Part shown: piece after piece, positions 18,284 to 27,916 of the stretch
How positions within the stretch are numbered: position 1 is the stretch's first letter
Layout: each line of letters begins with the position of its first letter
NCBI GenBank assembly: GCA_016124195.1
Contig: WGOE01000006.1
Location: 372,001 to 436,000 of the forward strand
Origin: a bacterium
GTDB taxonomy: Bacteria > Pseudomonadota > Alphaproteobacteria > Rhodobacterales > Rhodobacteraceae
DNA: 64,000 nucleotides
Direction of reading: 5' to 3'
Notes under the pieces: generated by a model
Told to the model about the DNA's origin: nothing
Databases searched by the model: none
The model's input: only the letters and a program-made list of their open reading frames with translations
Made by a program: the position numbers and the translations under genes

Positions 18284-19005
18284 TGCTGCGCCGCCTGCAC
18301 AAAGACCAGCCTGCAAGCTTTGCTTTCACCGAGAAGAACCTCGAATGGGCCAAGGGGCAGATTTCCAAATATCCCGCGGGCCGTCAGGCCTCGGCGATCA
18401 TTCCCCTGCTGTGGCGCGCGCAGGAACAGGAAGGCTGGCTGACCAAGCCCGCCATCGAACATATCGCCGACATGCTGGGCATGGCCTATATCCGCGCGCT
18501 GGAGGTTGCGACCTTCTACTTCATGTTCCAGCTGCAACCCGTTGGGTCTGTTGCACATATCCAGGTTTGCGGCACGACCTCCTGCATGATCTGCGGCGCG
18601 GAAGAGCTGATCGCGGTCTGCAAGGACCTGATCTCTCCCAATGCCCATGCCCTTTCGGCGGATGGCAAGTTTTCCTGGGAAGAGGTCGAATGCATGGGCG
18701 CCTGCGCCAATGCGCCGATGGCCCAGATCGGCAAGGATTATTATGAGGATCTGTCGGCGGACAAGCTGCGCGACCTGATCGCGCGGTTCTCCAAGGGCGA
18801 GGTTCCGGTGCCGGGGCCGCAGAACGGGCGCTATGCGGCCGAGCCGCTGACCGGGCTGACCAGCCTCAAGGATTTCGAAAGCGGCAAGACGCAGTACAAC
18901 GCCTCGGCTCAGGCCGCGGTGGATATCGGCGATACGGTCAAGCGGATCGACGGGACCGAGGTTCCGATCCTGACGCCATGGCTCAAAGGGCGCGCGACGG
19001 CGTGA
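18283..19005 (+). CDS. nuoE: NADH-quinone oxidoreductase subunit E
   Basis: NuoE (24-kDa subunit) holds the [2Fe-2S] cluster N1a in a thioredoxin-like fold. The ligand cysteines are in [10 protein letters not shown] and in [11 protein letters not shown]. The protein is 240 residues, longer than the roughly 170 of E. coli. The extra C-terminal tail, after about residue 170 ([20 protein letters not shown] onward), is shared by alphaproteobacterial and mitochondrial-type proteins. Two small genes, an HhH-domain membrane protein and a DUF5337 protein, separate it from its partner nuoF. Confidence 0.97.
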   Translation: MLRRLHKDQPASFAFTEKNLEWAKGQISKYPAGRQASAIIPLLWRAQEQEGWLTKPAIEHIADMLGMAYIRALEVATFYFMFQLQPVGSVAHIQVCGTTSCMICGAEELIAVCKDLISPNAHALSADGKFSWEEVECMGACANAPMAQIGKDYYEDLSADKLRDLIARFSKGEVPVPGPQNGRYAAEPLTGLTSLKDFESGKTQYNASAQAAVDIGDTVKRIDGTEVPILTPWLKGRATA

Positions 19006-19015
19006 GGGGGCGGAT

Positions 19016-19588
19016 ATGAGCGATCATCACGCGATGGAGTCCGAAGGCCCGTGGCCGGCCGGCTGGATCTGGGCGGTCGCGGCCGCCGTGGTTGCGGCGA
19101 TCCTGACGCGCTGGCTGGCCGATGTGTCGGTGCAGGCGGCGATCCTGCTGGGTCTGATGGTCTTCGTGGTCTACGGCGTGCTTCTGGCGCAGTTCTGGGA
19201 GGCGCCGGCCGAGGGTCCGGACGCGCATGGCCATGGTCACGATGACCACGGGCACGATCATGCAGACCATGGGCACGATGTCCACGGGCACGCCGCTACG
19301 GCCTCGGTGCAGCCGCAGGGCCTGAGTGGCGCGCGCAATGGCGCACCCGACGCCCTGCAGGAAATCGAAGGCATCGGCCCGGTTCTGGAACGGCTTTGCC
19401 ATGATCTTGGCATCTTCCATTATGACCAGATCGCTGCCTGGGAGGCGGCCGAGGTGGCGTGGATGGATGCCAATCTCAAGGGCTTCAAAAGCCGGGTAAG
19501 CCGCGACAAATGGGTGGCGCAGGCCCGTCTGATCGGGGCGGAGGGAATCGAGGCCTTCCGCATCCGCGCCAAGACCAACAATTACTGA
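19016..19588 (+). CDS. nuo-linked membrane protein with a His-rich loop and a helix-hairpin-helix domain
   Basis: The 190-residue protein has two hydrophobic segments at about 13-35 and 39-60. A histidine/aspartate-rich stretch of about 25 residues follows (DAHGHGHDDHGHDHADHGHD and onward). The C-terminus carries a helix-hairpin-helix fold of the kind seen in DUF4332-like proteins (LQEIEGIGPVLERLCHDLGI). It lies 10 bp after nuoE. The HhH part may correspond to the C-terminal extension found on longer NuoE versions in relatives; this is from memory and unverified. The His-rich loop suggests metal binding. It is probably an accessory or assembly factor of complex I in this group. Confidence 0.7.
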   Translation: MSDHHAMESEGPWPAGWIWAVAAAVVAAILTRWLADVSVQAAILLGLMVFVVYGVLLAQFWEAPAEGPDAHGHGHDDHGHDHADHGHDVHGHAATASVQPQGLSGARNGAPDALQEIEGIGPVLERLCHDLGIFHYDQIAAWEAAEVAWMDANLKGFKSRVSRDKWVAQARLIGAEGIEAFRIRAKTNNY

Positions 19589-19595
19589 GGGCGGG

Positions 19596-19808
19596 ATGGC
19601 GGAGCCCAAGGATCATGGCATGGCTGAGGCGCGGGTGATCGCAGTGGTGATTGCCGGCGCCATGATCCTGTGGATGGGGTTCCAGACGCTGTCTTGGCAG
19701 CTGCAATGGCCGCCGAAATACGTCTTTCTGGCGGATCTTTCTGCCGGGGCCGCCTTTCTCTGGGCGATGGTTGCAACCTACAGGCTGTGGCGCAAGCGCC
19801 AGGCATAA
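19596..19808 (+). CDS. DUF5337-like small membrane protein
   Basis: The 70-residue product has two predicted transmembrane helices (ARVIAVVIAGAMILWMGFQT and AAFLWAMVATYRLW) and a basic C-terminal RKRQA. It resembles the DUF5337 family found in Rhodobacterales nuo operons. It sits 7 bp after the HhH gene and 36 bp before nuoF, so it is surely co-transcribed with complex I. No catalytic motif is seen; a small accessory subunit or assembly role is an inference from position. Confidence 0.72.
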   Translation: MAEPKDHGMAEARVIAVVIAGAMILWMGFQTLSWQLQWPPKYVFLADLSAGAAFLWAMVATYRLWRKRQA

Positions 19809-19844
19809 CGGGCCGTCACGGCCTTGGAATGAAGGAACGGGCAG

Positions 19845-21140
19845 ATGCTCAAGGATCAGGACCGCATCTTTACCAACCTCTACGGCATGCATGACCGCAG
19901 CCTGGCGGGCGCGAAAAAGCGCGGGCATTGGGACGGCACGGCGGGGCTCCTGGCGCTGGGTCGCGACAAGATCATCGAGATCGTCAAGGCCTCCGGTCTG
20001 CGCGGCCGCGGCGGCGCGGGCTTTCCGACCGGGCTGAAATGGTCCTTCATGCCCAAGCAGTCGGACGGGCGTCCGGCCTATCTGGTGATCAACGCCGACG
20101 AATCCGAGCCGGGCACCTGCAAGGACCGCGAGATCATGCGGCACGACCCCCACACGCTGATCGAGGGCGCGCTGATCGCCTCTTTCGCGATGGGGGCGAA
20201 CAATTGCTACATCTACATCCGCGGCGAATATATCCGCGAGCGCGAGGCGCTGCAGACCGCGATCGACGAATGCTATGACGCGGGGCTTCTGGGGCGCAAC
20301 GCGGCCGGGTCGGGCTTTGACTTCGACCTTTACCTGCACCACGGCGCCGGCGCCTATATCTGCGGCGAGGAAACCGCGCTGCTGGAAAGCCTTGAGGGCA
20401 AGAAGGGCATGCCGCGCATGAAGCCGCCGTTCCCGGCGGGGGCGGGGCTTTATGGCTGCCCGACCACGGTGAACAACGTGGAATCCATCGCCGTCGTGCC
20501 CACCATCCTGCGCCGCGGGGCCGAGTGGTTTGCAGGCTTCGGCCGTCCGAACAACACCGGCACCAAGATTTTTGGCATCTCTGGCCATGTGAACAATCCC
20601 TGCGTGGTCGAAGAGACCATGTCGATCTCGTTGCGCGAATTGCTCGACGAACATTGCGGCGGCGTGCGGGGCGGCTGGAAGAACCTCAAGGCGGTGATCC
20701 CGGGCGGCTCGTCGGTGCCGATGCTGACGGCGGCGCAATGCGAAAACGCCATCATGGATTTCGACTGGCTGCGCGATCAGAAGTCGGGCCTTGGCACTGC
20801 GGCTGTCATCGTGATGGATCAGAACACCGATGTGATCAAGGCGATCTGGCGCCTGTCCAAGTTCTACAAGCACGAATCCTGCGGCCAGTGCACGCCCTGC
20901 CGCGAGGGCACGGGCTGGATGATGCGGGTGATGGAACGTCTGGTGAAGGGCGAGGCCGAGCTGGAAGAAATCGACATGCTCCTCTCGGTCACCAAGCAGG
21001 TCGAGGGTCACACGATCTGCGCGCTTGGCGATGCGGCGGCCTGGCCGATCCAGGGCCTGGTCAAGGCCTTCCGCAACGAGATCGAGGACCGCATCAAGTA
21101 CAAGAAGACCGGTCGGGTCAGCGCCATCGCTGCCGAGTAG
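19845..21140 (+). CDS. nuoF: NADH-quinone oxidoreductase subunit F
   Basis: NuoF (51-kDa subunit) binds FMN and NADH and holds the [4Fe-4S] cluster N3. The 431-residue protein shows the NADH/FMN glycine-rich region [13 protein letters not shown], the acidic FMN pocket [14 protein letters not shown], the [15 protein letters not shown] segment, and the cluster motif [14 protein letters not shown]. It is well conserved and of full length. Three short non-nuo genes separate it from nuoG. Confidence 0.98.
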   Translation: MLKDQDRIFTNLYGMHDRSLAGAKKRGHWDGTAGLLALGRDKIIEIVKASGLRGRGGAGFPTGLKWSFMPKQSDGRPAYLVINADESEPGTCKDREIMRHDPHTLIEGALIASFAMGANNCYIYIRGEYIREREALQTAIDECYDAGLLGRNAAGSGFDFDLYLHHGAGAYICGEETALLESLEGKKGMPRMKPPFPAGAGLYGCPTTVNNVESIAVVPTILRRGAEWFAGFGRPNNTGTKIFGISGHVNNPCVVEETMSISLRELLDEHCGGVRGGWKNLKAVIPGGSSVPMLTAAQCENAIMDFDWLRDQKSGLGTAAVIVMDQNTDVIKAIWRLSKFYKHESCGQCTPCREGTGWMMRVMERLVKGEAELEEIDMLLSVTKQVEGHTICALGDAAAWPIQGLVKAFRNEIEDRIKYKKTGRVSAIAAE

Positions 21141-21151
21141 GGGGGAGGGGC

Positions 21152-21541
21152 ATGGCTCCCTTCGCCCACAGGTGCCTGATCTCTGTGCCACGGTTGGGGC
21201 GTCTTGGTGCTGCTTTGGGGCTTGCGCTGCTGGTGCAGGCCTGCGGCCCTTCGGCGCCACCCGGGCCGCTGACCATGCCTTTGGCTGATGGCCGCGAACA
21301 GACGGTCCGCGTCAGCCCCTTCACCTATGTCGTCAACCGGCGCGAGCGGGGCGAAAGCCGGCCCGGCGTGATGTTGCGGGTGACGCGCGTCAACGCCCGC
21401 GATCTGGATTATTCCGACGGCCTGCGCGCCAAGAAAGCGGTCGAGGCCTATTGCGCCACCTTCAATCGCCAGTTGGATCCCCGGGCGGTCGGTCGTTTCT
21501 CGACGCCCAATGCCTGGGTCTTTGATGGAGACTGCCAGTGA
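21152..21541 (+). CDS. Putative lipoprotein in the nuo operon
   Basis: The 129-residue protein has a signal peptide ending in the lipobox LVQAC. The mature part contains RVSPFTYVVNRRERGESRPG and a C-terminal pair of cysteines (EAYCATFN and DGDCQ). It begins 11 bp after nuoF. I do not recognise a named family. Location in the complex I operon suggests conserved linkage in Rhodobacterales, but the function is unknown; an envelope location is likely. The lipoprotein at 24779 has the same overall plan (lipobox, later paired cysteines), so the two may be related. Confidence 0.65.
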   Translation: MAPFAHRCLISVPRLGRLGAALGLALLVQACGPSAPPGPLTMPLADGREQTVRVSPFTYVVNRRERGESRPGVMLRVTRVNARDLDYSDGLRAKKAVEAYCATFNRQLDPRAVGRFSTPNAWVFDGDCQ

Positions 21542-21678
21542 CCGTCGCGGCTCCGCAGGCGCAGGCCATGACCGGGGGCTGTTATGGCATGACAGGGACC
21601 GATCGGGCAGCCTTTGGGCTGCCGCCCAAGTTCATTGCCCCGCAGACGGCCGGGGCGCCGTCCTGCCGGAGATTTGTC

Positions 21679-22089
21679 ATGCCTTTCCTTCGCTTCCCCC
21701 TTCTGGCGCTGTGTCTCGCGCTGCCCTTCGGTGCGGCCGCGACGCCGGTGCCCTTGCCGCAAGAGCCGCACATCAACGACGAACTGCGCGCCGCCGCGGC
21801 CGGCGACATCCTGCGCCACACCTGCCCGACCATCTCGGCGCGGCTTTTCGTGTTTCTGGGCCGTGTGCAGGATCTGAAATCCTATGCGATCAGCAAGGGC
21901 TACACCCCGCCCGAGGTGAAGGCCTTTCTGGACGACGATGCCCAGAAAGCCCGCATCAAGGCCGAGGCCGAGGCCTATCTGGCCGCGGCCGGTGCCAAGC
22001 CGGGCGATGTCGAAAGCTATTGCAAGGTGGGCCGCGACGAGATTGCCCGCAAGACGCCAATGGGCCAGATGCTGAGGTCGTCGCAATGA
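21679..22089 (+). CDS. DUF5333-like secreted protein
   Basis: The 136-residue product starts with a clear signal peptide (MPFLRFPLLALCLALPFGAA). The mature helical domain contains INDELRAAAAGDILRHTCPT and CKVGRDEIARKTPMGQML, resembling the DUF5333 family of Rhodobacterales. ATG at 21679 follows GGAG at 7-nt spacing and places the signal peptide at the N-terminus. A longer in-frame start at 21538 would bury the signal sequence 47 residues inside, so it is rejected. Its stop overlaps the next ATG (ATGA). Two conserved cysteines could pair in the periplasm. Confidence 0.72.
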   Translation: MPFLRFPLLALCLALPFGAAATPVPLPQEPHINDELRAAAAGDILRHTCPTISARLFVFLGRVQDLKSYAISKGYTPPEVKAFLDDDAQKARIKAEAEAYLAAAGAKPGDVESYCKVGRDEIARKTPMGQMLRSSQ

Positions 22090-22586
22090 CGCCTGTGGGC
22101 CATCATCTGGCAGAGTTGAACGTGGGCCGCCTGCTGGTGCCGACTGACGATCCGCGCGTTGCCGACTTCATGGCAGCGCTGGACCGGGTCAACGGGCTTG
22201 GCAAGCGGATGCCGGGTTTTGTCTGGATGATGGAGGGTTCGGGCGAGCCCGGCACCGGCAATACCGAGGCCAAGATCGGCGGCGATCCGCAATATGTCTC
22301 GAACCTGACGGTCTGGGAAAGCGTGGAAACGCTCGAGGCCTTTGTCTGGAACACCGTTCACCGCCAGTTCTATGAACGCCGGGCCGAATGGTTCGAGGTG
22401 CTGGGGCAGATGCATTTCGTGATGTGGTGGGTGCCCGAAGGCCACCGCCCGACGCTGGACGAGGCCCTGGCCCGGCTGGATCATCTGCGTGCCCATGGCG
22501 CCAGCGAAACCGCCTTCGGCTGGGCCTGGCTGCGGGAGGCCAAACTCTGGCGGCAGCGCGCCTGCGCCCCGAGCGCTGCGGAATGA
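22086..22586 (+). CDS. DUF3291 family protein
   Basis: The 166-residue product matches DUF3291: HHLAELNVGRLLVPTDDPRV, then FVWMMEGSG, NLTVWESVETLEAFVWNTVH and FVMWWVPEGHRPTLDEALARL (in part). This family has a dimeric alpha-beta barrel fold similar to small monooxygenases and haem-related enzymes, but no reaction is proven. It is soluble and coupled by ATGA to the secreted protein before it. About 170 bp then separate it from nuoG. Confidence 0.82.
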   Translation: MTPVGHHLAELNVGRLLVPTDDPRVADFMAALDRVNGLGKRMPGFVWMMEGSGEPGTGNTEAKIGGDPQYVSNLTVWESVETLEAFVWNTVHRQFYERRAEWFEVLGQMHFVMWWVPEGHRPTLDEALARLDHLRAHGASETAFGWAWLREAKLWRQRACAPSAAE

Positions 22587-22757
22587 CGATGCATTCGGGC
22601 GGGCAGGACGCAAAATTTATCAAGGGCGGCGTGCGGACAGGCGGAAAACCCGTTGCCTTCGCGCGTCTAAAAGCGGATGAACCGCGCGAGGCGAAGCAGG
22701 GCGGCCCGGCCCCCTGCGCAAGCATCGGACGCGGACAGAGCGGAAGGACCGATCCCC

Positions 22758-24779
22758 ATGTCTAACCTGAAAAAGCTGATCATCGACGGTATCGAGGTCG
22801 AGGTTGATCCGGCGATGACCCTCATTCAGGCCGCCGAAGTGGCCGGTGTCGAAATTCCGCGCTTTTGTTATCACGAACGGCTGACCATCGCCGGCAACTG
22901 CCGGATGTGCCTGGTCGAGGTGGTGGGCGGCCCGCCGAAGCCCGCGGCCTCTTGTGCAATGCAGGTGCGCGACCTGCGCGGCGGCCCGAATGGCGAGCCG
23001 GCCGTGGTCAAGACCAACTCGCCCATGGTGAAAAAGGCCCGCGAGGGCGTCATGGAATTCCTGCTGATCAACCATCCGCTCGATTGCCCGATCTGCGATC
23101 AGGGCGGCGAGTGCGACCTGCAGGACCAGGCCATGGCTTATGGCATAGATTTCAGCCGCTACCGCGAACCCAAGCGCGCGTCCGAGGATTTGAACCTAGG
23201 GCCGCTGGTCGCGACCACGATGACGCGCTGCATCTCTTGCACCCGCTGCGTGCGCTTCACAACCGAGGTCGCGGGCATCACCCAGATGGGCCAGACCGGG
23301 CGCGGCGAGGATGCCGAGATCACCAGCTATCTGAACATGACGCTCGATTCCAACCTGCAGGGCAATATCATTGACCTTTGCCCTGTGGGGGCGCTGACCT
23401 CGAAGCCCTATGCCTTCACCGCACGGCCCTGGGAACTGACCAAGACCGAATCCATCGACGTGATGGATGCGCTTGGGTCTAACATCCGCATCGACACCAA
23501 GGGCCGCGAAGTGATGCGCATTCTGCCGCGCAACCATGACGGCGTGAACGAAGAGTGGATTTCGGACAAGACCCGCTTCATCTGGGACGGTTTGCGCCGC
23601 CAGCGGCTGGACACGCCCTATGTCCGCGAGAACGGCAAGCTGCGCAAGGCCAGCTGGGGCGAGGCCTTGGCCAAGGCTGCGGCTGCCATGGCCGGCAAGA
23701 AGGTCGTTGGCCTCGTCGGCGATCTGGCCCCGGTCGAGGCGGCCTATAGCCTCAAGGCGCTGGTCGAATCGCTGGGCGGCCATGTCGAATCGCGCACCGA
23801 TGGCGCGCGGCTGCCGATCGGCAACCGGTCGGCCTATGTGGGCAACGCCCGGATCGAGGATATCGACACTGCCAAGGGCATCCTTCTGATCGGCACCAAC
23901 CCACGGCTTGAGGCGCCGGTGCTGAACGCCCGGATCCGCAAAGCCTGGCTCAAGGGCGCGCAGGTCGGACTGATCGGGCAAGCGGCGGATCTGACCTATG
24001 ACTACCACCATTTCGGCACTGACCGTCAGGCGCTGGTCGACCTGATCAAACAGGCCGAGGCTCAGGGCCCGGATGGCAAGCCCGGCGTCGTCATCGTGGG
24101 GCAGGGCGCGATCAGCGAGGCCGATGGCGCCGCCGTTCTGGCCCATGCCATGAAACATGCCCAGATCATGGGCGTGAAGCTGCTGGTCCTGCACACGGCC
24201 GCGGCGCGGGTCGGCGCGATGGACGTGGGCGCTGTGACCGAAGGCGGCCTTGCCGCCGCCATCGACGGCGCCGAGGTGATCTACAACATGGGCGCCGACG
24301 AGGTCGAGATCGCTCCCGGTCCCTTCGTGATCTATCAGGGCAGCCATGGCGACCGCGGGGCCAACCGTGCCGACGTGATCCTTCCGGGCGCCGCCTATAC
24401 AGAGGAAAACGGCCTCTTCGTGAACACTGAAGGCCGGCCGCAGCTTGCGATGCGGGCCAGCTTCGCGCCGGGCGAGGCCAAGGAAAACTGGGCGATCCTG
24501 CGCGCCCTGTCGGCCGAACTGGGCAAGACCCTGGCCTGGGACAGCCTCGCGCAGTTGCGCCATGCCATCGTGGCCAAGCATCCGCATCTGGCGGCGATCG
24601 ACACGGTGCCCGACAATGGCTGGACGCCGCTCACCCTGCGCGACATGGGGGCCGCGACCTTCCGCAACGCCTTCAAGGCCTTCTACATGACCAACCCCAT
24701 CGCACGGGCCTCGGCCACGATGGGCGAGCTTGCGACCCTGGAAGCGCAGCGCGCCTCGGTCCCGATGGCAGCCGAGTGA
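22758..24779 (+). CDS. nuoG: NADH-quinone oxidoreductase subunit G
   Basis: NuoG (75-kDa subunit) carries several iron-sulfur clusters in the NADH arm. The 673-residue protein has the [2Fe-2S] ligands in [20 protein letters not shown], the His-Cys3 cluster in [18 protein letters not shown], and the [4Fe-4S] ligands in [11 protein letters not shown] molybdopterin-oxidoreductase-like domain follows ([20 protein letters not shown]). ATG at 22758 follows GGAAGGAC and gives the family N-terminus [11 protein letters not shown]; an in-frame ATG at 22677 only adds a low-complexity Arg/Ala leader. The next lipoprotein gene overlaps its stop (TGATG). Confidence 0.97.
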   Translation: MSNLKKLIIDGIEVEVDPAMTLIQAAEVAGVEIPRFCYHERLTIAGNCRMCLVEVVGGPPKPAASCAMQVRDLRGGPNGEPAVVKTNSPMVKKAREGVMEFLLINHPLDCPICDQGGECDLQDQAMAYGIDFSRYREPKRASEDLNLGPLVATTMTRCISCTRCVRFTTEVAGITQMGQTGRGEDAEITSYLNMTLDSNLQGNIIDLCPVGALTSKPYAFTARPWELTKTESIDVMDALGSNIRIDTKGREVMRILPRNHDGVNEEWISDKTRFIWDGLRRQRLDTPYVRENGKLRKASWGEALAKAAAAMAGKKVVGLVGDLAPVEAAYSLKALVESLGGHVESRTDGARLPIGNRSAYVGNARIEDIDTAKGILLIGTNPRLEAPVLNARIRKAWLKGAQVGLIGQAADLTYDYHHFGTDRQALVDLIKQAEAQGPDGKPGVVIVGQGAISEADGAAVLAHAMKHAQIMGVKLLVLHTAAARVGAMDVGAVTEGGLAAAIDGAEVIYNMGADEVEIAPGPFVIYQGSHGDRGANRADVILPGAAYTEENGLFVNTEGRPQLAMRASFAPGEAKENWAILRALSAELGKTLAWDSLAQLRHAIVAKHPHLAAIDTVPDNGWTPLTLRDMGAATFRNAFKAFYMTNPIARASATMGELATLEAQRASVPMAAE

Positions 24780-25186
24780 TGGGCCTTTCCCCTGCCAAAG
24801 CCGGTCTGACGGTTGCCGCTTTCGCGGCCCTGCAGGCTTGCGCGGGGCAGGGGGCCGATGCGTCGCAAGCCGCCTTCAAGCCGCAATATCTGGGAATCGA
24901 AACCATCCTTATGGATGGCGATCTGGTCGATTTCCGGGTGGCGATGAAGGGCGCGCGCAACCGCGATGACGTCTCGAACTATGCGCGCTGTGCCGCGGCG
25001 CAATATGCCTTGATCCGCGGCTACGGTTTTGCGCGCCATCTGCGCACGAATATCGCGGAAAGCGGTGGAACTTGGCGCGCAGATGCGGTTTACACCATCT
25101 CGGCTGCGCTGCCCCTCGGGCTGCGCACCATTGACGCCGAAGTGACAGTGCGCGACTGCGGCGCGCAGGGAATACCGACGGTCTAG
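24779..25186 (+). CDS. Putative lipoprotein between nuoG and nuoH
   Basis: The 135-residue product has a signal peptide with lipobox LQACAG. The mature part includes the stretch VDFRVAMKGARNRDDVSNYA and two further cysteines (ARCAAAQ and VRDCGAQ). A GTG three bases upstream (24776) is an alternative start; ATG at 24779 overlaps the nuoG stop. I do not recognise a named family. The topology (lipobox, then two cysteines about 60 residues apart) resembles that of the lipoprotein at 21152, which hints at paralogy. Confidence 0.65.
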   Translation: MGLSPAKAGLTVAAFAALQACAGQGADASQAAFKPQYLGIETILMDGDLVDFRVAMKGARNRDDVSNYARCAAAQYALIRGYGFARHLRTNIAESGGTWRADAVYTISAALPLGLRTIDAEVTVRDCGAQGIPTV

Positions 25187-25240
25187 GCTCACCAGCATGT
25201 GGGTCGGCAAACTTGGGCCGAACTGAAGAGGACGAGGATT

Positions 25241-26275
25241 ATGGGTTTCTTCCAGACAGGGCTTGGCACGGCGGTGCTGTTGCTTGCCCAAAGCCTGCTG
25301 ATCGTTGCTTTCGTGATGATCAGCCTGTTGTTCCTTGTCTATGGCGACCGCAAGATCTGGGCGGCGGTGCAGATGCGGCGCGGCCCGAACGTCGTGGGGC
25401 CCTTCGGTCTGCTGCAATCGGTGGCCGATGCACTGAAGTATGTGGTGAAAGAGATCGTGGTTCCCGCCGGGGTTGACCGTCCGGTCTTTTTCCTCGCGCC
25501 GCTTCTGTCCTTCGTGCTGGCGATCCTCGCCTGGGCCGTGGTGCCCTTCAGCCCGGGCTGGGTGCTGGCAGACATCAACGTGGCCATCCTTTTCGTCTTT
25601 GCCGCCTCCTCGCTCGAGGTGTACGGCGTCATCATGGGCGGCTGGGCCTCGAACTCGAAATACGCCTTCCTGGGGTCGCTGCGGTCCGCCGCCCAGATGA
25701 TTTCCTACGAAGTCTCGATGGGCCTGATCATCATCGGCATCATCATCTCGACCGGGTCGCTGAGCTTTGGCGCCATCGTCGAGGCGCAGAAGACCGGATA
25801 TGGCCTGCTGGGCTGGTACTGGCTGCCGCATCTGCCGATGGTGGTGATGTTCTTCATCTCGGCCCTGGCGGAAACCAACCGGCCGCCCTTCGACTTGCCG
25901 GAGGCGGAATCCGAACTCGTCGCGGGCTTCATGGTGGAATATTCCTCGACGCCCTACCTGTTGTTCATGGCCGGCGAATATATCGCCATCTTCCTGATGT
26001 GCGCGCTGATCAGCCTGTTGTTCTTCGGCGGCTGGCTCTCGCCCATTCCCGGCCTGCCCGATGGCGTGCTGTGGATGGTCGCCAAGATGTGGGTCTGGTT
26101 CTTCATGTTCGCCATGGTGAAGGCCATCGTACCACGCTACCGCTATGACCAGCTGATGCGGATCGGCTGGAAAGTGTTCCTGCCGCTGTCGCTGGCCTGG
26201 GTCGTGATCGTGGCGTTTCTGGCGAAATACGAAATCCTTGGCCACTTCTGGGCCAGATATGCGATGGGAGGCTGA
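25241..26275 (+). CDS. nuoH: NADH-quinone oxidoreductase subunit H
   Basis: NuoH is the ND1 homologue, a membrane subunit forming the quinone entry tunnel and the first half-channel. The 344-residue protein has eight or so hydrophobic helices. It carries the signatures [23 protein letters not shown] (in part), [20 protein letters not shown] and [22 protein letters not shown] at 25241 follows AGAGGACGAGG; the earlier in-frame GTG at 25199 is less likely. nuoI begins 2 bp after the stop. Confidence 0.98.
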   Translation: MGFFQTGLGTAVLLLAQSLLIVAFVMISLLFLVYGDRKIWAAVQMRRGPNVVGPFGLLQSVADALKYVVKEIVVPAGVDRPVFFLAPLLSFVLAILAWAVVPFSPGWVLADINVAILFVFAASSLEVYGVIMGGWASNSKYAFLGSLRSAAQMISYEVSMGLIIIGIIISTGSLSFGAIVEAQKTGYGLLGWYWLPHLPMVVMFFISALAETNRPPFDLPEAESELVAGFMVEYSSTPYLLFMAGEYIAIFLMCALISLLFFGGWLSPIPGLPDGVLWMVAKMWVWFFMFAMVKAIVPRYRYDQLMRIGWKVFLPLSLAWVVIVAFLAKYEILGHFWARYAMGG

Positions 26276-26277
26276 CC

Positions 26278-26781
26278 ATGGGACCCACTCAGACCACCGA
26301 TTACGGCCGGGCCGTCAAGTATTTCCTGCTGACCGATTTCATCAAGGGCTTCGGCCTTGGCCTGAAATACTTCTTCGCGCCCAAGGCGACGCTGAACTAC
26401 CCGCATGAAAAGGGGCCGCTGTCGCCCCGCTTCCGCGGTGAACATGCGTTGCGCCGCTATCCCAGCGGCGAAGAGCGCTGCATCGCCTGCAAGCTTTGCG
26501 AGGCGGTCTGCCCCGCGCAAGCGATCACCATCGACGCCGAGCCGCGCGATGACGGGTCGCGCCGCACCACGCGCTATGACATCGACATGACCAAATGCAT
26601 CTACTGCGGCTTCTGCCAGGAGGCTTGCCCTGTCGATGCCATCGTGGAGGGTCCGAACTTCGAATTCGCCGCCGAAACGCGCGAGGAGCTGTTCTACGAC
26701 AAGGCCAAATTGCTGGACAACGGCGACCGCTGGGAAGCCGAAATCGCCCGCAACCTTGAACTCGACGCGCCCTATCGGTGA
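26278..26781 (+). CDS. nuoI: NADH-quinone oxidoreductase subunit I
   Basis: NuoI (TYKY-type) is an 8-iron ferredoxin-like subunit with clusters N6a and N6b. The 167-residue protein has two CX2CX2CX3C motifs: [16 protein letters not shown] and [16 protein letters not shown]. The N-terminal amphipathic segment ([19 protein letters not shown]) anchors it on the membrane arm. A carboxymuconolactone-decarboxylase-like gene begins 4 bp after its stop. Confidence 0.98.
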   Translation: MGPTQTTDYGRAVKYFLLTDFIKGFGLGLKYFFAPKATLNYPHEKGPLSPRFRGEHALRRYPSGEERCIACKLCEAVCPAQAITIDAEPRDDGSRRTTRYDIDMTKCIYCGFCQEACPVDAIVEGPNFEFAAETREELFYDKAKLLDNGDRWEAEIARNLELDAPYR

Positions 26782-26785
26782 GCCA

Positions 26786-27199
26786 ATGACCGAAGATTTC
26801 GCCAAATTCTTCCAGACGATGATGAGCCAGGGCCAGCAGATGGCCAAGGCCTTCACGCCCTCGTCTTTCGGCGGGATCGACCCCAAGGCTTTCGAGGCGA
26901 TGTTCCCGGCGATGCCCAAGGAAATGCTCGAGATGTTCTTTGGCAAGACCTTCAACCCCGAGGGTCTGGACGCCCGCACGCGGTTCCTCGTGACCATCGC
27001 GGCGCAGACCGTGCTGGGCCCCCTGGGCGAGCCGCAGCTGCGCCCGACCGTCCGGAACGCGCTGGCCGCCGGCGCCAGCAAACGCGAGATCGTCGAAGTG
27101 ATCTGGCAGATGACCATGTTCGGCGGCCTGCCCGCCACCCAGAAGGCGCTGGAAATCGCGCAATCCGTCTTCACTGACACCGAGGAGACCCCGGCATGA
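26786..27199 (+). CDS. Carboxymuconolactone decarboxylase-like (AhpD-fold) protein in the nuo operon
   Basis: The 137-residue protein has the CMD fold signature [20 protein letters not shown] and [21 protein letters not shown]. The N-terminal third ([20 protein letters not shown]) is an added helical, Met/Gln-rich segment. The redox CXXC pair of AhpD-type members is absent, so a peroxidase-partner role is unlikely; the protein is closer to the decarboxylase-like branch, whose substrates vary. It overlaps nuoJ by ATGA. Genes of this type inside nuo operons occur in Rhodobacterales and have no assigned role in complex I. Confidence 0.78.
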   Translation: MTEDFAKFFQTMMSQGQQMAKAFTPSSFGGIDPKAFEAMFPAMPKEMLEMFFGKTFNPEGLDARTRFLVTIAAQTVLGPLGEPQLRPTVRNALAAGASKREIVEVIWQMTMFGGLPATQKALEIAQSVFTDTEETPA

Positions 27200-27810
27200 C
27201 TGTGGCAGCCCTTGCCTTTTACGCCTTTTCCATCGTCACGGTCGCCGCGGCCCTGATGGTCACGCTGTCGCGCAACCCGGTCCATTCGGTGCTGTGGCTG
27301 ATCCTGACCTTCCTGTCCTCGGCGGGGCTTTTCGTGCTGCTGGGCGCGGAGTTCGTGGCCATGCTCTTGATCATCGTCTATGTCGGCGCGGTCGCGGTGC
27401 TGTTCCTGTTTGTCGTGATGATGCTCGATGTCGACTTCGAAGAGCTGAAGGGACAGATGGTCAAATACATGCCGCTGGGCCTGCTGGTCGGCGTGGTGAT
27501 CCTGATGCAGCTGGCGCTTGGGATCGGGGCCTGGACCTCGGCCGATGGCGCGATGGGCCTGCACCAGGCGCCGACGCCGGATGTGGCGCAGGTGGAAAAC
27601 ACCCGGGCGCTGGGGATGCTGATCTATGACAAGTATCTTTATCTCTTCCAGCTTTCGGGTCTGATCCTGCTGGTCGCCATGATCGGGGCCATCGTCTTGA
27701 CCCTGCGGCACCGGCGCGACATCAAGCGGCAGAACGTGCTGCACCAGATGTGGCGCGACCCGGCCAAGGCGCTGGAGATGATCGACGTCAAACCGGGGCA
27801 GGGCCTCTGA
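27196..27810 (+). CDS. nuoJ: NADH-quinone oxidoreductase subunit J
   Basis: NuoJ is the ND6 homologue, a five-helix membrane subunit that transmits the redox change to the proton channels. The 204-residue protein shows [40 protein letters not shown] (the pi-bulge helix region) and [11 protein letters not shown]. Its start overlaps the CMD-like gene. A 74-bp inverted repeat lies directly after the stop, before nuoK. Confidence 0.97.
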   Translation: MTVAALAFYAFSIVTVAAALMVTLSRNPVHSVLWLILTFLSSAGLFVLLGAEFVAMLLIIVYVGAVAVLFLFVVMMLDVDFEELKGQMVKYMPLGLLVGVVILMQLALGIGAWTSADGAMGLHQAPTPDVAQVENTRALGMLIYDKYLYLFQLSGLILLVAMIGAIVLTLRHRRDIKRQNVLHQMWRDPAKALEMIDVKPGQGL

Positions 27811-27884
27811 TTTGGGTAGGATGGGCAATCTGCCCATCTTGCCGGACGCATGACCAAGATGGGCAGATTGCCCATCCTACCAAA
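27811..27884. repeat. Nested inverted repeat between nuoJ and nuoK
   Basis: Two arms of 30-31 bp (27811-27841 and 27855-27884) are reverse complements with one extra G in the left arm, around a 13-bp centre. Each arm is itself a palindrome, GATGGGCA-ATC-TGCCCATC and its mirror, so the RNA can fold either as one long hairpin or as two short ones. The form resembles paired REP sequences (BIME-like) or a minimal mobile hairpin. It starts on the base after the nuoJ stop. Confidence 0.93.
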
Positions 27885-27916
27885 GGACAACGGGCAAACG
27901 ACCCGGAGGGACTAGG

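Noticed and set aside
22677-22757. Longer start for nuoG
   Set aside because: It adds 27 Arg/Ala-rich residues with no match to the family. ATG at 22758 has a clear ribosome site and the conserved N-terminus.
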